A stretch of 64,000 nucleotides of DNA from Stenotrophomonas maltophilia. GTDB lineage: Bacteria; Pseudomonadota; Gammaproteobacteria; Xanthomonadales; Xanthomonadaceae. Position 1 is the first letter of the stretch, and the number at the start of each line of letters is the position of its first letter. Location of the stretch: contig NZ_LT906480.1 in NCBI RefSeq assembly GCF_900186865.1, positions 2,250,001 to 2,314,000 on the forward strand, written 5' to 3'. The notes beneath the pieces were generated by a model that was not told the origin of the DNA, searched no databases, and saw only the letters and a list, made by a program, of their open reading frames with translations. Positions 7,904 to 16,914 of this stretch are shown one piece after another. Made by a program: the position numbers and the translations under genes.

Positions 7904-8958
7904 TGTGCGCCGAGCAGGCGGGGCTCCGGTTCGATCGGCACGCCGAACTTCTCCAGCACTGAAGCGGAGATGCGTCGCGCCAGCGCCAGCAGTTCAGCAC
8001 CGCTGGCATTGCCATGGTTGACCAGTACCAGCGCGTGGCTGGGGGCCACGCCGGCATCGCCTTCGCGGAAGCCCTTCCAGCCGCAGGACTCGATCATCCA
8101 TGCCGCCGAGACCTTGCGCTTGTCGTCCTGCTCGGCCGGGAACACGGGCAGGTCGGGGAAGTGCTGCAGCAGCACGTCGACCTGTTCCAGCGGCAGCACC
8201 GGGTTCTTGAAGAAACTGCCGGCGTTGCCCAGCACATCCGGGTCGGGCAGCTTGCGGCGGCGGATCGCGATCACCGCGTTGGCCACGTCCACCGCGCTCG
8301 GCAGCTCCACGCCCTGTGCCTGCAGTTCCTCGCGGATGCCGGCATAGTCCATGCGCAGGTCGTGCAGCAGCGGCAACTTCAGTTCGATGGCGGTGATCAG
8401 GTAGCGGTCCATCTGCTGCTTGAACACGCTGTCGCGGTAGGTGAAGCGACACTGCTCGTTGTCCAGCCGTACCCAGGTTTGTTCCTGGCAGTCCCAGGCC
8501 TCGACCGCCTGGATGAACTCGCCGACCTGCGCACCGTAGGCGCCGATGTTCTGGATCGGCGCGGCACCGGCGGTGCCGGGAATCAGGGCCAGGTTCTCCA
8601 GCCCGGACAAGCCTTCCTGCAGCGACCACATCACCAGGCCATGCCAGGGGACGCCGGCCCCGGCGCGGATCACTGCGTGGTCAGCGCGGTGTTCCAGGAA
8701 ACTGATGTCACGGTTGCCGAACACCAGCACGGTGCCCGGCAGGTCTTCGGCGATCAGTACGTTGCTGCCGGCACCCAGTACCAACAGGGGACCGCTGGCC
8801 ACTTCGGGCAATGCCAGCACTTCCGGCAGCAGTGCGGCATCGTGCAGTTCCAGCAGCTGCGCGGCGCTGGCCTGCACGTGGAAGGTGTTCAGCGCCTGCA
8901 GTGGCGCATTGCGGGTGAGCGTCCAGCGCAGCGGGGCGTTGCCGTCGACGGTATCCAT
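7897..8958 (-). CDS. murB: UDP-N-acetylmuramate dehydrogenase (MurB, type I)
   Basis: FAD enzyme that reduces UDP-N-acetylenolpyruvoylglucosamine to UDP-MurNAc in cytosolic peptidoglycan synthesis. The 353-residue protein has the FAD-binding [35 protein letters not shown], the substrate region TYRDSVFK, the catalytic serine motif [11 protein letters not shown] and the C-terminal Glu (IEPEPRLLG). The Tyr loop and length mark the longer type I form. I use ATG at 8958; a GTG at 8970 would overlap pyrD by 4 bp. Probably co-transcribed with pyrD, whose stop is 9 bp upstream. Confidence 0.96.
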   Translation of the reverse strand: MDTVDGNAPLRWTLTRNAPLQALNTFHVQASAAQLLELHDAALLPEVLALPEVASGPLLVLGAGSNVLIAEDLPGTVLVFGNRDISFLEHRADHAVIRAGAGVPWHGLVMWSLQEGLSGLENLALIPGTAGAAPIQNIGAYGAQVGEFIQAVEAWDCQEQTWVRLDNEQCRFTYRDSVFKQQMDRYLITAIELKLPLLHDLRMDYAGIREELQAQGVELPSAVDVANAVIAIRRRKLPDPDVLGNAGSFFKNPVLPLEQVDVLLQHFPDLPVFPAEQDDKRKVSAAWMIESCGWKGFREGDAGVAPSHALVLVNHGNASGAELLALARRISASVLEKFGVPIEPEPRLLGAQW

Positions 8959-8966
8959 GGGCGCGC

Positions 8967-10022
8967 TCACAGTGGGGCCACCGCGCCGCGGCTCGGCGCT
9001 TCGCGGCGGCGACGGATCGCCTCCACGCATTCGGAGACCAACGCCGGGCCACGGAAGATCAAGCCGCTGTAGCACTGCACCAGCGCCGCGCCCGCGGCCA
9101 TCTTGGCCACCGCATCGGCACCGGACAGGATGCCTCCGACACCCACCAGCGGTACCGATTCGGGCAGGCGCGAGCGCAGGCGGCGCAGCACCAGGGTGGA
9201 CTGCTCCAGCACCGGCGCACCGGACAGGCCGCCGGCCTCGTTGGCCAGCGGATCGCCGGCCACCTTGCTGTGGTCGATGGTGGTGTTGGTGGCGATCACG
9301 CCGTCCACCTGCAGTTCGCCCAGCACGCGCGCGGCGGCATCGATGTCGCGGTCACTCAGGTCCGGTGCAACCTTGACCAGCATCGGCACACGGCGGCCGT
9401 GGCGCGCCGCGAGATCTTCCTGGCGGTCGCGCAACTGGCTGACCAGCTGGCGCAGCGCGGTCTCTTCCTGCAATTCACGCAGGCCGGCGGTGTTGGGCGA
9501 GGAGATGTTGACGGTGATGTAGTCCGCCAGCGGATACACCTTGTCCAGGCAGGCGATGTAATCGTCCACCGCCTGTTCGTTCGGGGTGTCCTTGTTCTTG
9601 CCGATGTTGATGCCGAGCAGGCCGCGGCGGTTGCGCGCGCGCTCGACATTGCGCACCAGCGCGTCCACGCCCGCATTGTTGAAGCCCATGCGGTTGATGA
9701 TCGCGTTGTGTTCCGGCAGGCGGAACAGGCGCGGCTGCGGGTTGCCGGCCTGCGGGCGAGGGGTGATGGTGCCGATCTCGACGAAGCCGAAGCCGAGCGC
9801 GAACAGCGCATCGATGTGCTCGCCATTCTTGTCCAGGCCGGCGGCCAGGCCGACCGGATTGGGGAAGGTCTGCCCGAACACCGTGCTGGGCATCGGCGCG
9901 ATGCGTGCGGCCAGCAGCGGCGTGGTGCCGGTGCGGTAGGCCAGGTCCAGTGCGGACAGGCCGAGGCCGTGGGCGCGCTCGGCGTCGAGCGAGAACAGGA
10001 AGGGGCGGGCAAGCGAATACAT
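8967..10022 (-). CDS. pyrD: Dihydroorotate dehydrogenase, class 2 (quinone-dependent)
   Basis: Membrane-associated FMN enzyme oxidising dihydroorotate to orotate with quinone in pyrimidine synthesis. The 351-residue length and N-terminal membrane-associating helix ([19 protein letters not shown]) indicate class 2. Visible motifs: the FMN-contacting [39 protein letters not shown], the catalytic serine segment [22 protein letters not shown] and the phosphate-binding [12 protein letters not shown]. Followed immediately by murB and preceded by a methyltransferase gene ending 9 bp... upstream on the same strand, forming a likely minus-strand transcription unit. Confidence 0.97.
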   Translation of the reverse strand: MYSLARPFLFSLDAERAHGLGLSALDLAYRTGTTPLLAARIAPMPSTVFGQTFPNPVGLAAGLDKNGEHIDALFALGFGFVEIGTITPRPQAGNPQPRLFRLPEHNAIINRMGFNNAGVDALVRNVERARNRRGLLGINIGKNKDTPNEQAVDDYIACLDKVYPLADYITVNISSPNTAGLRELQEETALRQLVSQLRDRQEDLAARHGRRVPMLVKVAPDLSDRDIDAAARVLGELQVDGVIATNTTIDHSKVAGDPLANEAGGLSGAPVLEQSTLVLRRLRSRLPESVPLVGVGGILSGADAVAKMAAGAALVQCYSGLIFRGPALVSECVEAIRRRREAPSRGAVAPL

Positions 10023-10030
10023 GCGTCGGT

Positions 10031-10801
10031 TCAGTCCAGCGTGCCGAGGAAGGCTCGGGTTCGATATTCAAAAGCGACCTGGCCGTCGACCGCGTGGGCG
10101 GCGAACAGGTCCTGCAGAGCGTCGATCATCGGCGCGTGGCGAGGATGACCGGATTGGGGTGCGTAGGAGGAGGACAGCAGGCGCCCGCGCAGGGCGTCGA
10201 AGTCCAGATGCTGTACGTTCGGCAACTCCACCATGCCGCGCAGGCCGCGGCCGAACCAGGCCTGCATGGTGGCATCGTCCTGGTAGCGCTCGGCCACCGC
10301 GGTGTAATCGGTGCCGTAGTCCAGCAGCAGCTGTTCATAGCCGATCAGGAATGGACTAGCATCGAGCAGGCGCGAATTCCAGTAGATCAGTGCCAGGCCA
10401 CCGGGGCAGAGGATGCGCTGCCACTCGGCGCGCACTGCCACGGTGTCGAACCAGTGGAACGCCTGCGCGACGCTGACCAGATCGATGCTGGCATCGTCCA
10501 GGCCGGTGGCCTCGGCGCGGCCATCGACGGCGGAAAAGCCCGGATACTGCGGCGCCAGCCACTCTTCGGCGGCGGCGCGCATGGCGGCGTTCGGCTCGAC
10601 CGCCACCAGCGGATGACCGCTGGCCAGAAACTGACGGCTGGAAATGCCGGTGCCAGCACCGATGTCGGCGACACGGGCCTGGTGACTGACATCCATCGGG
10701 CCGTGCAGCCATTCCAGCAGCGCGGGCGGGTAATCGGGCCGGTAGCGGACGTAGTCGGCGACGCGGCTGCTGAAGCGTTCAGTGCTGTCGGAGGCGGTCA
10801 T
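10031..10801 (-). CDS. Class I SAM-dependent methyltransferase
   Basis: Methyltransferase of 256 residues with the Methyltransf_11 pattern: motif [18 protein letters not shown] binding S-adenosylmethionine, the acidic residue at the end of strand 2 ([11 protein letters not shown]), motif II with [20 protein letters not shown], and [19 protein letters not shown] typical of the UbiE/YafE-like group. The substrate is unknown. ATG at 10801 fits the start of the family's [17 protein letters not shown] segment. It is separated by 4 bp from the DUF4190 gene upstream and by 8 bp from pyrD downstream. Confidence 0.9.
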   Translation of the reverse strand: MTASDSTERFSSRVADYVRYRPDYPPALLEWLHGPMDVSHQARVADIGAGTGISSRQFLASGHPLVAVEPNAAMRAAAEEWLAPQYPGFSAVDGRAEATGLDDASIDLVSVAQAFHWFDTVAVRAEWQRILCPGGLALIYWNSRLLDASPFLIGYEQLLLDYGTDYTAVAERYQDDATMQAWFGRGLRGMVELPNVQHLDFDALRGRLLSSSYAPQSGHPRHAPMIDALQDLFAAHAVDGQVAFEYRTRAFLGTLD

Positions 10802-10805
10802 GGCG

Positions 10806-11090
10806 TCAGTTCGACACCGCCGCCAGCCACGCCAGGCCACCGAAGAACAGGATGAAGACCAGGATGGCGGCAAGTACGGCGCCGACCATCACCCAGCCCA
10901 GCACCAGGCCGGTGACGGCCAGGCCATCGCCTTCCAGTTCATGCGGGCGGCGGCGGATCTCGGCGCGGGCCATGTGGCCGGTGATGATGGCCACGATGCT
11001 GGCCACGAAGGGCAGGACGGTCCAGCTGGCGATGCCCATGACCAGGCTGACCACGGCCAGGGCGCTTGTCTGTCGGGGTGCCACGCTCAT
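10806..11090 (-). CDS. DUF4190 family small membrane protein
   Basis: Protein of 94 residues with two hydrophobic spans (LAVVSLVMGIASWTVLPFVA and GLVLGWVMVGAVLAAILVF), separated by HMARAEIRRRP. This A-x-G-H-x-A-R-A-x-I arrangement is characteristic of DUF4190 proteins. ATG at 11090 is supported by GAGGA 9 bp upstream. Function unknown; DUF4190 domains often occur in membrane proteins of unassigned role. It heads the minus-strand block methyltransferase-pyrD-murB-permease. Confidence 0.85.
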   Translation of the reverse strand: MSVAPRQTSALAVVSLVMGIASWTVLPFVASIVAIITGHMARAEIRRRPHELEGDGLAVTGLVLGWVMVGAVLAAILVFILFFGGLAWLAAVSN

Positions 11091-11202
11091 CGGGGTCCTC
11101 CTGGGCAGTGTGCACATGATAGTGCCTCTGCCCAGGCAATCCCATGCCCGGCGGATGCGATGGCAGGCGTGGACCCTGGTGGGCGAACGAGGTGCTAGCC
11201 CT

Positions 11203-11297
11203 GGTAGGCGCCGACCTTGGTCGACAAAGGGTATTTCAGCAGGGCAGGCGTCGACCTTGGTCGACGAAAGGCATGCCAACCAAGGTTGGCAGCTACC
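11203..11297. repeat. Three GTAG-class palindromic repeat units
   Basis: Three stem-loop units: GGTAGGCGCCGACCTTGG then TCGAC at 11203-11225; a copy centred on the perfect palindrome GTCGACCTTGGTCGAC at 11250-11265; and an inverted copy, GCCAACCAAGGTTGGC with AGCTACC, at 11275-11297. They share the accTTGGT core and GTAG-type ends, and fill the spacer between the DUF4190 and SDR genes. The remaining spacer (11091-11202) shows nothing recognisable. Confidence 0.75.
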
Positions 11298-11309
11298 GGA
11301 GTGCCGGTA

Positions 11310-12149
11310 TCAGCCCATCAACACCTGGCCGCCATCCACGTTGAGCACGCTGCCGGTGACCCAGCGCGCCAGCGGCGAGCACAGGAACAGGGCAGCGTCG
11401 GCAATTTCGCGCGGATGGCCGAAGCGGCCGAACGGGATCTTCGCCAGGGTGCCGTGGTACAGCGCCGGATCTTCGGTGCGACGGCGATCCCACAGGCCGT
11501 CATCGAATTCAATCGAACCGGGGGCGATGGCGTTGACCCGGATCCGGTCCTTGGCCAGCGCCAATGCCTGCGACGTGGTGTAGTGCGACAGCGCGGCCTT
11601 TGCGGCGGCGTAGGGCGCGCCACCGGGGCGTGGCTGCTGTGCGGCAATCGAGGACAGGTTGAGGATGCAGGCATCTCTGGATGCGCGCAGCCACGGCAGT
11701 GCCAGGCGCGAGGCCCGTACCGCCGCCATCAGGTCGATCTGCAGGCTGGCGGCCCAGCCATCCTCGTCGTCGGCCATGCCGTAGCCGGTAGCGTTGTTGA
11801 TCAGTACATCGATGCCGCCGAGTGCATCGGCAGCGGCCTGCAGCCAGGCCTGGATCTGGCCGGCGTCGGCCAGATCGGCGGAGACGGTATGCAGTGGGGT
11901 GCCCTGTGCCTGCGCATCGGCACGCAGGGCATCCAGGCCGGCCTGGCCACGTGCGCAGACCGAGACCTGCGCACCGGCGCCGGCAAATGCCAACGCCATT
12001 TCACGACCGATGCCCTTGCTGCCGCCGGCGATCAGCACGCGGCGACCGGTGAAGTCGAGGGTCGGAGCCCCATTGGGGATCCGGCCCTGGGCAGGGGTCA
12101 GATCCCCGGAGGGGCTCTGACCCGCAGCCATGGCAGAAACGTCCGCCAT
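11310..12149 (-). CDS. SDR family oxidoreductase with repeat-derived N-terminus
   Basis: Classical short-chain dehydrogenase of 279 residues. The cofactor loop is VLIAGGSKGIGREM, then DVLINNATGYG, the catalytic serine SSIAAQQ and YAAAKAAL (YxxxK, intact), and the C-terminal VTGSVLNVDGGQVL. A natural start would be just before LDFTGRRVLIAGG; instead ATG 12149 overlaps the stop of the dehydrogenase gene (TGATG), and residues about 9-30 are encoded by two palindromic repeats (12060-12123). An ATG at 12131 also lies upstream of the repeats. Neighbouring an ALDH7-type dehydrogenase suggests a shared catabolic pathway, perhaps lysine/pipecolate, by inference. Confidence 0.88.
   Translation of the reverse strand: MADVSAMAAGQSPSGDLTPAQGRIPNGAPTLDFTGRRVLIAGGSKGIGREMALAFAGAGAQVSVCARGQAGLDALRADAQAQGTPLHTVSADLADAGQIQAWLQAAADALGGIDVLINNATGYGMADDEDGWAASLQIDLMAAVRASRLALPWLRASRDACILNLSSIAAQQPRPGGAPYAAAKAALSHYTTSQALALAKDRIRVNAIAPGSIEFDDGLWDRRRTEDPALYHGTLAKIPFGRFGHPREIADAALFLCSPLARWVTGSVLNVDGGQVLMG
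12060..12123. repeat. Two palindromic repeats (GGGTCRGA family) inside the SDR gene
   Basis: Two adjacent stem-loops: 12060-12087 (GGTCGGAGCCCCATTGGGGA then TCCGGCCC) and 12094-12123 (GGGGTCAGATCCCC, GGAGGGGCTCTGACCC). They belong to the same family as the elements at 38503-38542 and 51108-51189: GGGTC-purine-GA arms with a short variable centre. They lie in frame within the N-terminal coding region of the SDR gene. Confidence 0.75.
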
Positions 12150-13681
12150 CACAGATCGAACTTGATGCCCTGGGCCAGCGGCAGCGAGTCCGAATAGTTG
12201 ATGGTGTTGGTCTGGCGGCGCATGTAGACCTTCCACGCATCCGAACCGGACTCGCGGCCACCGCCGGTGTCCTTCTCGCCACCGAAGGCGCCACCGATCT
12301 CCGCACCGGACGTGCCGATGTTGATGTTGGCGATGCCGCAGTCGCTGCCAGCGGCCGACAGGAACTTCTCGGCAGTCTTCAGGTTCTGGGTGAAGATCGA
12401 GGACGACAGGCCCTGCGGCACGCCATTCTGCATGTCGATGGCTTCATCGAGGGTGTCGTACGGCATCACGTACAGGATCGGCGCGAAGGTCTCGTGCTGG
12501 ACCACGGCATCGCTGTTCTTCAGGCCGGAGACGATGGCCGGCAGCACGAAGTTGCCTGCGCGGTCGATGCGGGTGCCGCCGGTTTCGATGGTGCCGCCGG
12601 CAGCCTTGGCCTGGGCGATGGCATCGAGGAACTGCTGCACGGCGCCGTCGCTGTTCAGTGGGCCCATCAGGTTGGCCGCATCGGTCGGGTCGCCGATCTT
12701 GCCTTCGACCTGCTTGTAGGCCTTGACCAGGGTGGCCAGCACGTCGGCGTAGATCGAGCGGTGCACGATCAGGCGGCGGGTGGTGGTGCAGCGCTGGCCG
12801 GCGGTGCCGACGGCGCCGAAGACGATGCCCGGCACGGCCAGCTTCAGGTCGGCGGTTTCGTCCAGGATGATGGCGTTGTTGCCACCCAGTTCCAGCAGGC
12901 AGCGACCGAGGCGACGCGCGACCTTCTCGTTGACGGTGCGGCCGACCTGGGTCGAGCCGGTGAAGCTGATCAGCGGCACGCGGCGGTCATCGACCATCTT
13001 TTCCGACAGCGCGGTGCCGGCATCGTTGATCAGGAAGAAAATGTCCGGGAAGCCGGCTTCGCGCAGGGCGTCGTTGCAGATCTTCAGCGAGGCGATGGCG
13101 GTCAGCGGCGTCTTGTTGGACGGCTTCCAGATGCACACATCGCCACAGATGGCGGCCAGGAACGAGTTCCAGCTCCACACCGCGACCGGGAAGTTGAAGG
13201 CGGAGATGATGCCGACCAGGCCCAGCGGGTGGTACTGCTCGTACATGCGGTGGCCGGGGCGCTCGGAATGCATGGTGTAGCCGTACAGCATGCGGCTCTG
13301 GCCCACGGCGAAATCGGCGATGTCGATCATCTCCTGCACTTCGCCGTCGCCTTCCGGCTTGCTCTTGCCCATTTCCAAGGCGACCAGCGAGCCAAGCGCA
13401 TCCTTGTGCTTGCGCAGCGCTTCACCGCACAGGCGCACGGCTTCACCGCGGCGCGGGGCCGGCGTGGTGCGCCAGACCTTGAAGGCTTCCTGGGCGCGGG
13501 CGACGACGGTCTCGTACTCGGCCTCGGTGGTCGCGCGGACCTGCGCGATCGGCTCGCCGGTGGTCGGGTTGACCGGGGTGATCAGCTCACCGCTGGTCGC
13601 GCTCGACCACTCCCCGTTGCCCAGGTACGTGCCAGCGTTGATCGCGTCCAGGCCAAGGGACTTGAGCAGCTCGGAAGACAT
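12149..13681 (-). CDS. amaB: ALDH7-family aldehyde dehydrogenase, probable L-piperidine-6-carboxylate/aminoadipate-semialdehyde dehydrogenase
   Basis: NAD-dependent aldehyde dehydrogenase of 510 residues in the antiquitin (ALDH7) subgroup. Catalytic Cys298 lies in [12 protein letters not shown] and the general base Glu264 in [11 protein letters not shown]; the NAD region includes [10 protein letters not shown] (residues 239-248) and IWKPSNKTP. The C-terminal signature [17 protein letters not shown] and QTNTINYS is typical of ALDH7. In Pseudomonas such enzymes (AmaB) oxidise alpha-aminoadipate semialdehyde in lysine/pipecolate catabolism; this substrate is assigned from the family, not tested. 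ATG at 13681 gives the family N-terminus. It is translationally coupled to the downstream SDR gene. Confidence 0.88.
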   Translation of the reverse strand: MSSELLKSLGLDAINAGTYLGNGEWSSATSGELITPVNPTTGEPIAQVRATTEAEYETVVARAQEAFKVWRTTPAPRRGEAVRLCGEALRKHKDALGSLVALEMGKSKPEGDGEVQEMIDIADFAVGQSRMLYGYTMHSERPGHRMYEQYHPLGLVGIISAFNFPVAVWSWNSFLAAICGDVCIWKPSNKTPLTAIASLKICNDALREAGFPDIFFLINDAGTALSEKMVDDRRVPLISFTGSTQVGRTVNEKVARRLGRCLLELGGNNAIILDETADLKLAVPGIVFGAVGTAGQRCTTTRRLIVHRSIYADVLATLVKAYKQVEGKIGDPTDAANLMGPLNSDGAVQQFLDAIAQAKAAGGTIETGGTRIDRAGNFVLPAIVSGLKNSDAVVQHETFAPILYVMPYDTLDEAIDMQNGVPQGLSSSIFTQNLKTAEKFLSAAGSDCGIANINIGTSGAEIGGAFGGEKDTGGGRESGSDAWKVYMRRQTNTINYSDSLPLAQGIKFDL

Positions 13682-13864
13682 GCAGACTCCTGTGTTTCGT
13701 TACGTTGTTTGGTGCCATCGCGGGCAGGTGGGGGGCGCGATGAACTGAATCGCCGATGGTAGCAGAGCGGCCTGTCCGGCCATGGTGCAACGCGCCAGCG
13801 CCGCCGTGTGGAGCACGAATGCTTGGAGCGCAGGGTGTGTTGCCTGTAAACTTCCCGGCTGCAT

Positions 13865-13941
13865 GGCCCCGTAGCTCAGCTGGATAGAGCGTCCCCCTCC
13901 TAAGGGGAAGGTCGCCCGTTCGAATCGGGCCGGGGTCACCA
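13865..13941 (+). tRNA. tRNA-Arg (anticodon CCT)
   Basis: Full 77-nt cloverleaf. Acceptor arms GGCCCCG (13865-13871) and CGGGGTC (13931-13937) pair through seven positions with one G-U, followed by the discriminator A and an encoded CCA. The D loop contains AGCTCAGCTGGATAGAGC, the anticodon loop CTCCTAA lies between TCCCC and GGGGA, giving anticodon CCT, and the T arm is CCCGTTCGAATCGGG. No integrase or attachment duplicate is visible next to it. Confidence 0.96.
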
Positions 13942-14185
13942 GAATCAGTCACTTGCGCCGATTCGTGATCGTATGGCGCTCCTTGTTCCACGGCACCTTC
14001 CAGTGCTTTGGTCACAATGGCCAGTCAACAGGCGGCCCTCGCCACGAAGCCGTCCTCCCCTTCAGGCATCAGGTGCGCAGAAGGGCCCAGACTGTCGAGC
14101 CTGTCATATTTGCCCGTATACCTGCGGGGTAGACTCGGTTGGCACGCATGAGGCGTGCACTACGCCAATACCGAGGACGATAGTC
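13942..14185. other. Intergenic stretch after tRNA-Arg
   Basis: About 240 bp between tRNA-Arg and the secreted-protein gene. Apart from a small hairpin (GCACGC-ATGAG-GCGTGC near 14142-14158) that may sit in the leader of the next gene, I see no recognisable gene, repeat or promoter. Confidence 0.4.
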
Positions 14186-14668
14186 ATGTTGAAGGGATTG
14201 AAACCTCTCACCGCTGCCGCCGTGTGCCTGCTCGGCCTGTCCGCCTTTGCCCAGAGCGCTGCTGCGGCACAATGGGTAGACAGCGGCCGCACCGCGTACG
14301 TAAAGACCAGTTTCTTCGGCAGTTTCGCCTACCACACCTGCGACTCCAGCGGTGCGCAGATCCAGGGGTATCCGGGTAGCTGCGGCAGCGATGCCGGCAG
14401 TGGCTGGACGTCCAACTACACGGCCTCCAGTGACCTTGCCAACAGTCAGCTCATGGCCTGCAACCACAATCCGTTCCAGCTCGGCTCGGCCTGCTACGGG
14501 CTGGCGTATGCGATCAATGGCCAAGCGTACGCTGGCGGGCTGCCTGCCGCCTGCAATCTTGGCGCGCGCGCGGTGGCCACCGCGTCCAGCATGGAAACCG
14601 TCGAGATCCAATACGAAGAGCTCGACGTGGACACCATCGAATCGGCACGCGAGTACGTCTGCCGGTAA
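14186..14668 (+). CDS. Predicted secreted cysteine-containing protein, unknown
   Basis: Not recognised. The 160-residue product begins with a clear Sec signal peptide (MLKGLKPLTAAAVCLLGLSA, then AFAQSAAAA) with likely cleavage near residue 28, before QWVDSGRTAYV. The mature part of about 130 residues contains seven cysteines, including HTCDSSGAQ, GSCGSD, LMACNHN, SACYGLAYA, AACNLG and the terminal YVCR, consistent with a disulfide-stabilised periplasmic or secreted protein. ATG at 14186 is chosen because it opens the signal sequence; upstream in-frame codons are low-quality arginine-rich sequence. It stands alone between tRNA-Arg and an acetyltransferase. Confidence 0.7.
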   Translation: MLKGLKPLTAAAVCLLGLSAFAQSAAAAQWVDSGRTAYVKTSFFGSFAYHTCDSSGAQIQGYPGSCGSDAGSGWTSNYTASSDLANSQLMACNHNPFQLGSACYGLAYAINGQAYAGGLPAACNLGARAVATASSMETVEIQYEELDVDTIESAREYVCR

Positions 14669-14841
14669 AGCGCCGACAGGTCGCCGCCGTCGAGTGCGGC
14701 GGCTTCCTGCAGGGGACATCCGTCTTACGCACTGTTACCGCAGCCCAGTTCGCGCAAGCACGTCCGCTGCAAGCGCCTGCTCATCACCCTCCAATCCAGG
14801 CAGTGACCGCGGCGGGTTGACGGGACCACACAGGCATCCTC

Positions 14842-15306
14842 ATGCCCGCACAGTTGCAGCCGGTTCAACCTCGGCATTACCCGCGTATCGCTGGCTGGCT
14901 CGATTCGGTTGCAGCGACGCAACGCTGGGCTGGCCCGGGCGTTGCGTTTCCTCTGCTGCCTGAGGCATTCGCACGGGCTCTTGAACTGGCCGAGCGCCCG
15001 GGTTGGGTGCTGTTGGACGGGGAGGGTGCGTGCATGAGGTTCGGCCAGTACTGGTTGACCGCGCCCGGCACTGCCCACCTGGGCCGCATCATTGTCTCGC
15101 CGCAAGCGCGTGGGCGCGGCCTGGGACGGGTGCTGATGCAGTTGTTGTGTGCCGAGGCCCTGCGGTCGCCGGATGTGCAGCGCCTGAGCCTGCGTGTCTA
15201 TCGTGACAACGTCGCGGCGGTCGCGCTCTACCGCGATTTCGGCTTCCAGCCGGTGGAAGATGCCTCGACGCCGGAACTGTTGTTCATGCAGCGCAGCGAC
15301 GGCTGA
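14842..15306 (+). CDS. GNAT family N-acetyltransferase
   Basis: Compact acetyltransferase of 154 residues. The acetyl-CoA binding region is clear: AHLGRIIVSPQARGRGLGRVLM (strand 4 plus the RGxGLG pyrophosphate loop, residues about 78-98), followed by LSLRVYRDNVAAVALYRDFGF, the N-x-x-A-x-x-L-Y-x-x-x-G-F motif. The substrate is unknown. ATG at 14842 is close to the N-terminus expected for the fold. It is convergent with a second, RimJ-like acetyltransferase 7 bp downstream. The 173-bp spacer before it contains only a GC-rich hairpin (near 14683-14703), perhaps a terminator for the upstream gene. Confidence 0.88.
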   Translation: MPAQLQPVQPRHYPRIAGWLDSVAATQRWAGPGVAFPLLPEAFARALELAERPGWVLLDGEGACMRFGQYWLTAPGTAHLGRIIVSPQARGRGLGRVLMQLLCAEALRSPDVQRLSLRVYRDNVAAVALYRDFGFQPVEDASTPELLFMQRSDG

Positions 15307-15313
15307 GCCGTGA

Positions 15314-15874
15314 TCACGTGGGCAGCGGTACGGTCTGTTGCGCCTGCCATTCCCTGGCAGTGATGCGGCTGATGTGCTCGGTGCGGTAGTCGGCGAGGAA
15401 GCGGTTGAACTGGTTGACCTCGGTGTGGTGATGGCGGAAACCGCATTTGGCCTGCGCGCTCATCGATTGCAGGTTGTCGTCGAAGTAGCCGCACCACAAC
15501 GCATCCAGCTGCAGATCCAGGAAGGCATGCCGCATCACCTCACGTACAGCTTCGGGTACCAGGCCACGACCCCAGTACGGTACGCCGATCCAGTAGGCGA
15601 TCTCTCCCTCGCGCTCGCCCAAGCTGAAGTTGCTGTCTGCACCGATCAGGATGCCGACGCAACCGATGGCACGCGCGTTCTCGCGGCTCTGCAGGGCGTA
15701 GACCTCCGGTCGGTTGAACACGGTGCGGATGATGTCGGCACTCTCCTCTACGCTGGCATGCGGTGGCCAACCGGCGGCGGGCCCCACGCGCGGGTCGCGG
15801 GCGTACTCGTACAGATCGGCGGCGTCACTGTCGCGCCAGGGGCGCAGGATCAAGCGTTGGGTGGCCAGTTGCAT
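15314..15874 (-). CDS. RimJ/RimL-type GNAT acetyltransferase
   Basis: Acetyltransferase of 186 residues, similar to those modifying ribosomal protein or other N-termini (Acetyltransf_3). It starts with the family's MQLATQRLILRPWRDSDAAD, continues with GCVGILIG, GEIAYWIGVPYWGRGLVPEA (the RGxxxEA loop) and ends with LWCGYFDDNLQSMSAQAKCG, the typical N-x-x-S-x-x-x-x-x-K-x-G-F pattern. A GTG at 15904 would add ten residues, but ATG 15874 matches the usual start. The target is unknown. It is divergent from the AraC gene. Confidence 0.88.
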   Translation of the reverse strand: MQLATQRLILRPWRDSDAADLYEYARDPRVGPAAGWPPHASVEESADIIRTVFNRPEVYALQSRENARAIGCVGILIGADSNFSLGEREGEIAYWIGVPYWGRGLVPEAVREVMRHAFLDLQLDALWCGYFDDNLQSMSAQAKCGFRHHHTEVNQFNRFLADYRTEHISRITAREWQAQQTVPLPT

Positions 15875-15987
15875 GGCGGGTCCGTCGGTGGAAAGAGAGT
15901 GCACAGGCTAGGTTGCGACGGGTGGGGAGCACAGGACGGGACCTTGATGGTTTCGGTACTTTTCACAACTTCTTCGTTCGGGCGGAT

Positions 15988-16914
15988 ATGCTCTGCCGCG
16001 ATATCCCAGTGGATCGGCCCATGGATCGCATTCCCCAGCTTCTGGAACAGGACGAATCCATGCGCCTGGAAGTCAGTACGCTGGCTGAAGGCTTGGGTGT
16101 TCCGCTGTCGTTCGGGCACGCCTATCTGACGGTGCTGGTGTGCGTGTCCGGGCGTGCGCGGTTCGCACTGAACTTCCGCGAAGTGGCGGTGCAGCGGCAC
16201 GACGTACTGGTGCTGGCGGAGGATACGCTGGCGCTGCTGCGGCAGCGTTCGCGCGGCTTCCTTGCGGTGGCCTGCCTGGTGCCGAAAGCGCTGGCATCGG
16301 AGGTGGCCTATGTGCTGCCCAATGCACTGTTCAAGTTCCTGCACGAGCACCCCCATTGTGTGCCGTCACCGCTGGAGGTTCCGCTGCTGCAGGGTTGGCT
16401 GCAGCAGTTGATGGATGCCCAGCACAACGGTGGCCGCCATCGGCACGTGATGCTGCGCAACCTGCTGCAGACCTTTTTCCTGAAGTTCGCCACACTGCTC
16501 CCGGCATACTACGAGGCGGCGCCGCAGGTCGGCCGGCGCGAGCGCCTGGCCTGGAGCTTCTGGGAACTGGTCGGCCAGCGCAGCACGCGCCAACGCGACG
16601 TGCAGTCCTACGCCGAGGCGCTGTGCATTACCCCGTTCTATCTCTCGCAGGTGACCCGGGAATGCTTCGGCGAAACGCCGAAGGCGTTGATCGACCGCCA
16701 GGTGGTGCTGGAGATCAAGGCGCTGCTGAGCTACAGCGAACTGCCGATCGGACGCATCGCCGAACGCCTGTGTTTCGAGGACGCGTCCTACCTGTGCCGC
16801 TATTTCCGGCGGCACACCGGCCAATCGCTGACCGGCTACCGCCGGGCGGGGCAGGGCGGTATCAGTGCGATACGAACAAGGGCGCCGGTACTTCGGCAAG
16901 CAGATCCTCGGTGA
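15988..16914 (+). CDS. AraC family transcriptional regulator
   Basis: Regulator of about 308 residues. The C-terminal 100 residues form the double HTH of AraC/XylS: AEALCITPFYLSQVTRECFG then IGRIAERLCFEDASYLCRYF and RRHTGQSLTGYR, the family's consensus ending. The N-terminal half is a ligand/cupin-like domain (SGRARFALNFREVAVQRHDV) without an obvious ligand. ATG 15988 is used, with 16021 as alternative; the earlier open frame is arginine-rich and unlikely. Its end overlaps the convergent stress-protein gene by about 52 bp. The 114 bp between it and the divergent acetyltransferase is the likely control region. Confidence 0.88.
   Translation: MLCRDIPVDRPMDRIPQLLEQDESMRLEVSTLAEGLGVPLSFGHAYLTVLVCVSGRARFALNFREVAVQRHDVLVLAEDTLALLRQRSRGFLAVACLVPKALASEVAYVLPNALFKFLHEHPHCVPSPLEVPLLQGWLQQLMDAQHNGGRHRHVMLRNLLQTFFLKFATLLPAYYEAAPQVGRRERLAWSFWELVGQRSTRQRDVQSYAEALCITPFYLSQVTRECFGETPKALIDRQVVLEIKALLSYSELPIGRIAERLCFEDASYLCRYFRRHTGQSLTGYRRAGQGGISAIRTRAPVLRQADPR

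Noticed and set aside
11203..11297. Repeat cluster between DUF4190 and SDR genes as an operator set
   Set aside because: The units match the genome-type GTAG palindromes in size and layout and lie downstream of the SDR gene, so a repeat element is more likely than a regulatory site.
13865..13941. tRNA-Arg as an integration site of a mobile island
   Set aside because: No integrase, no direct repeat of the tRNA 3' end and no shift in composition were seen on either side.
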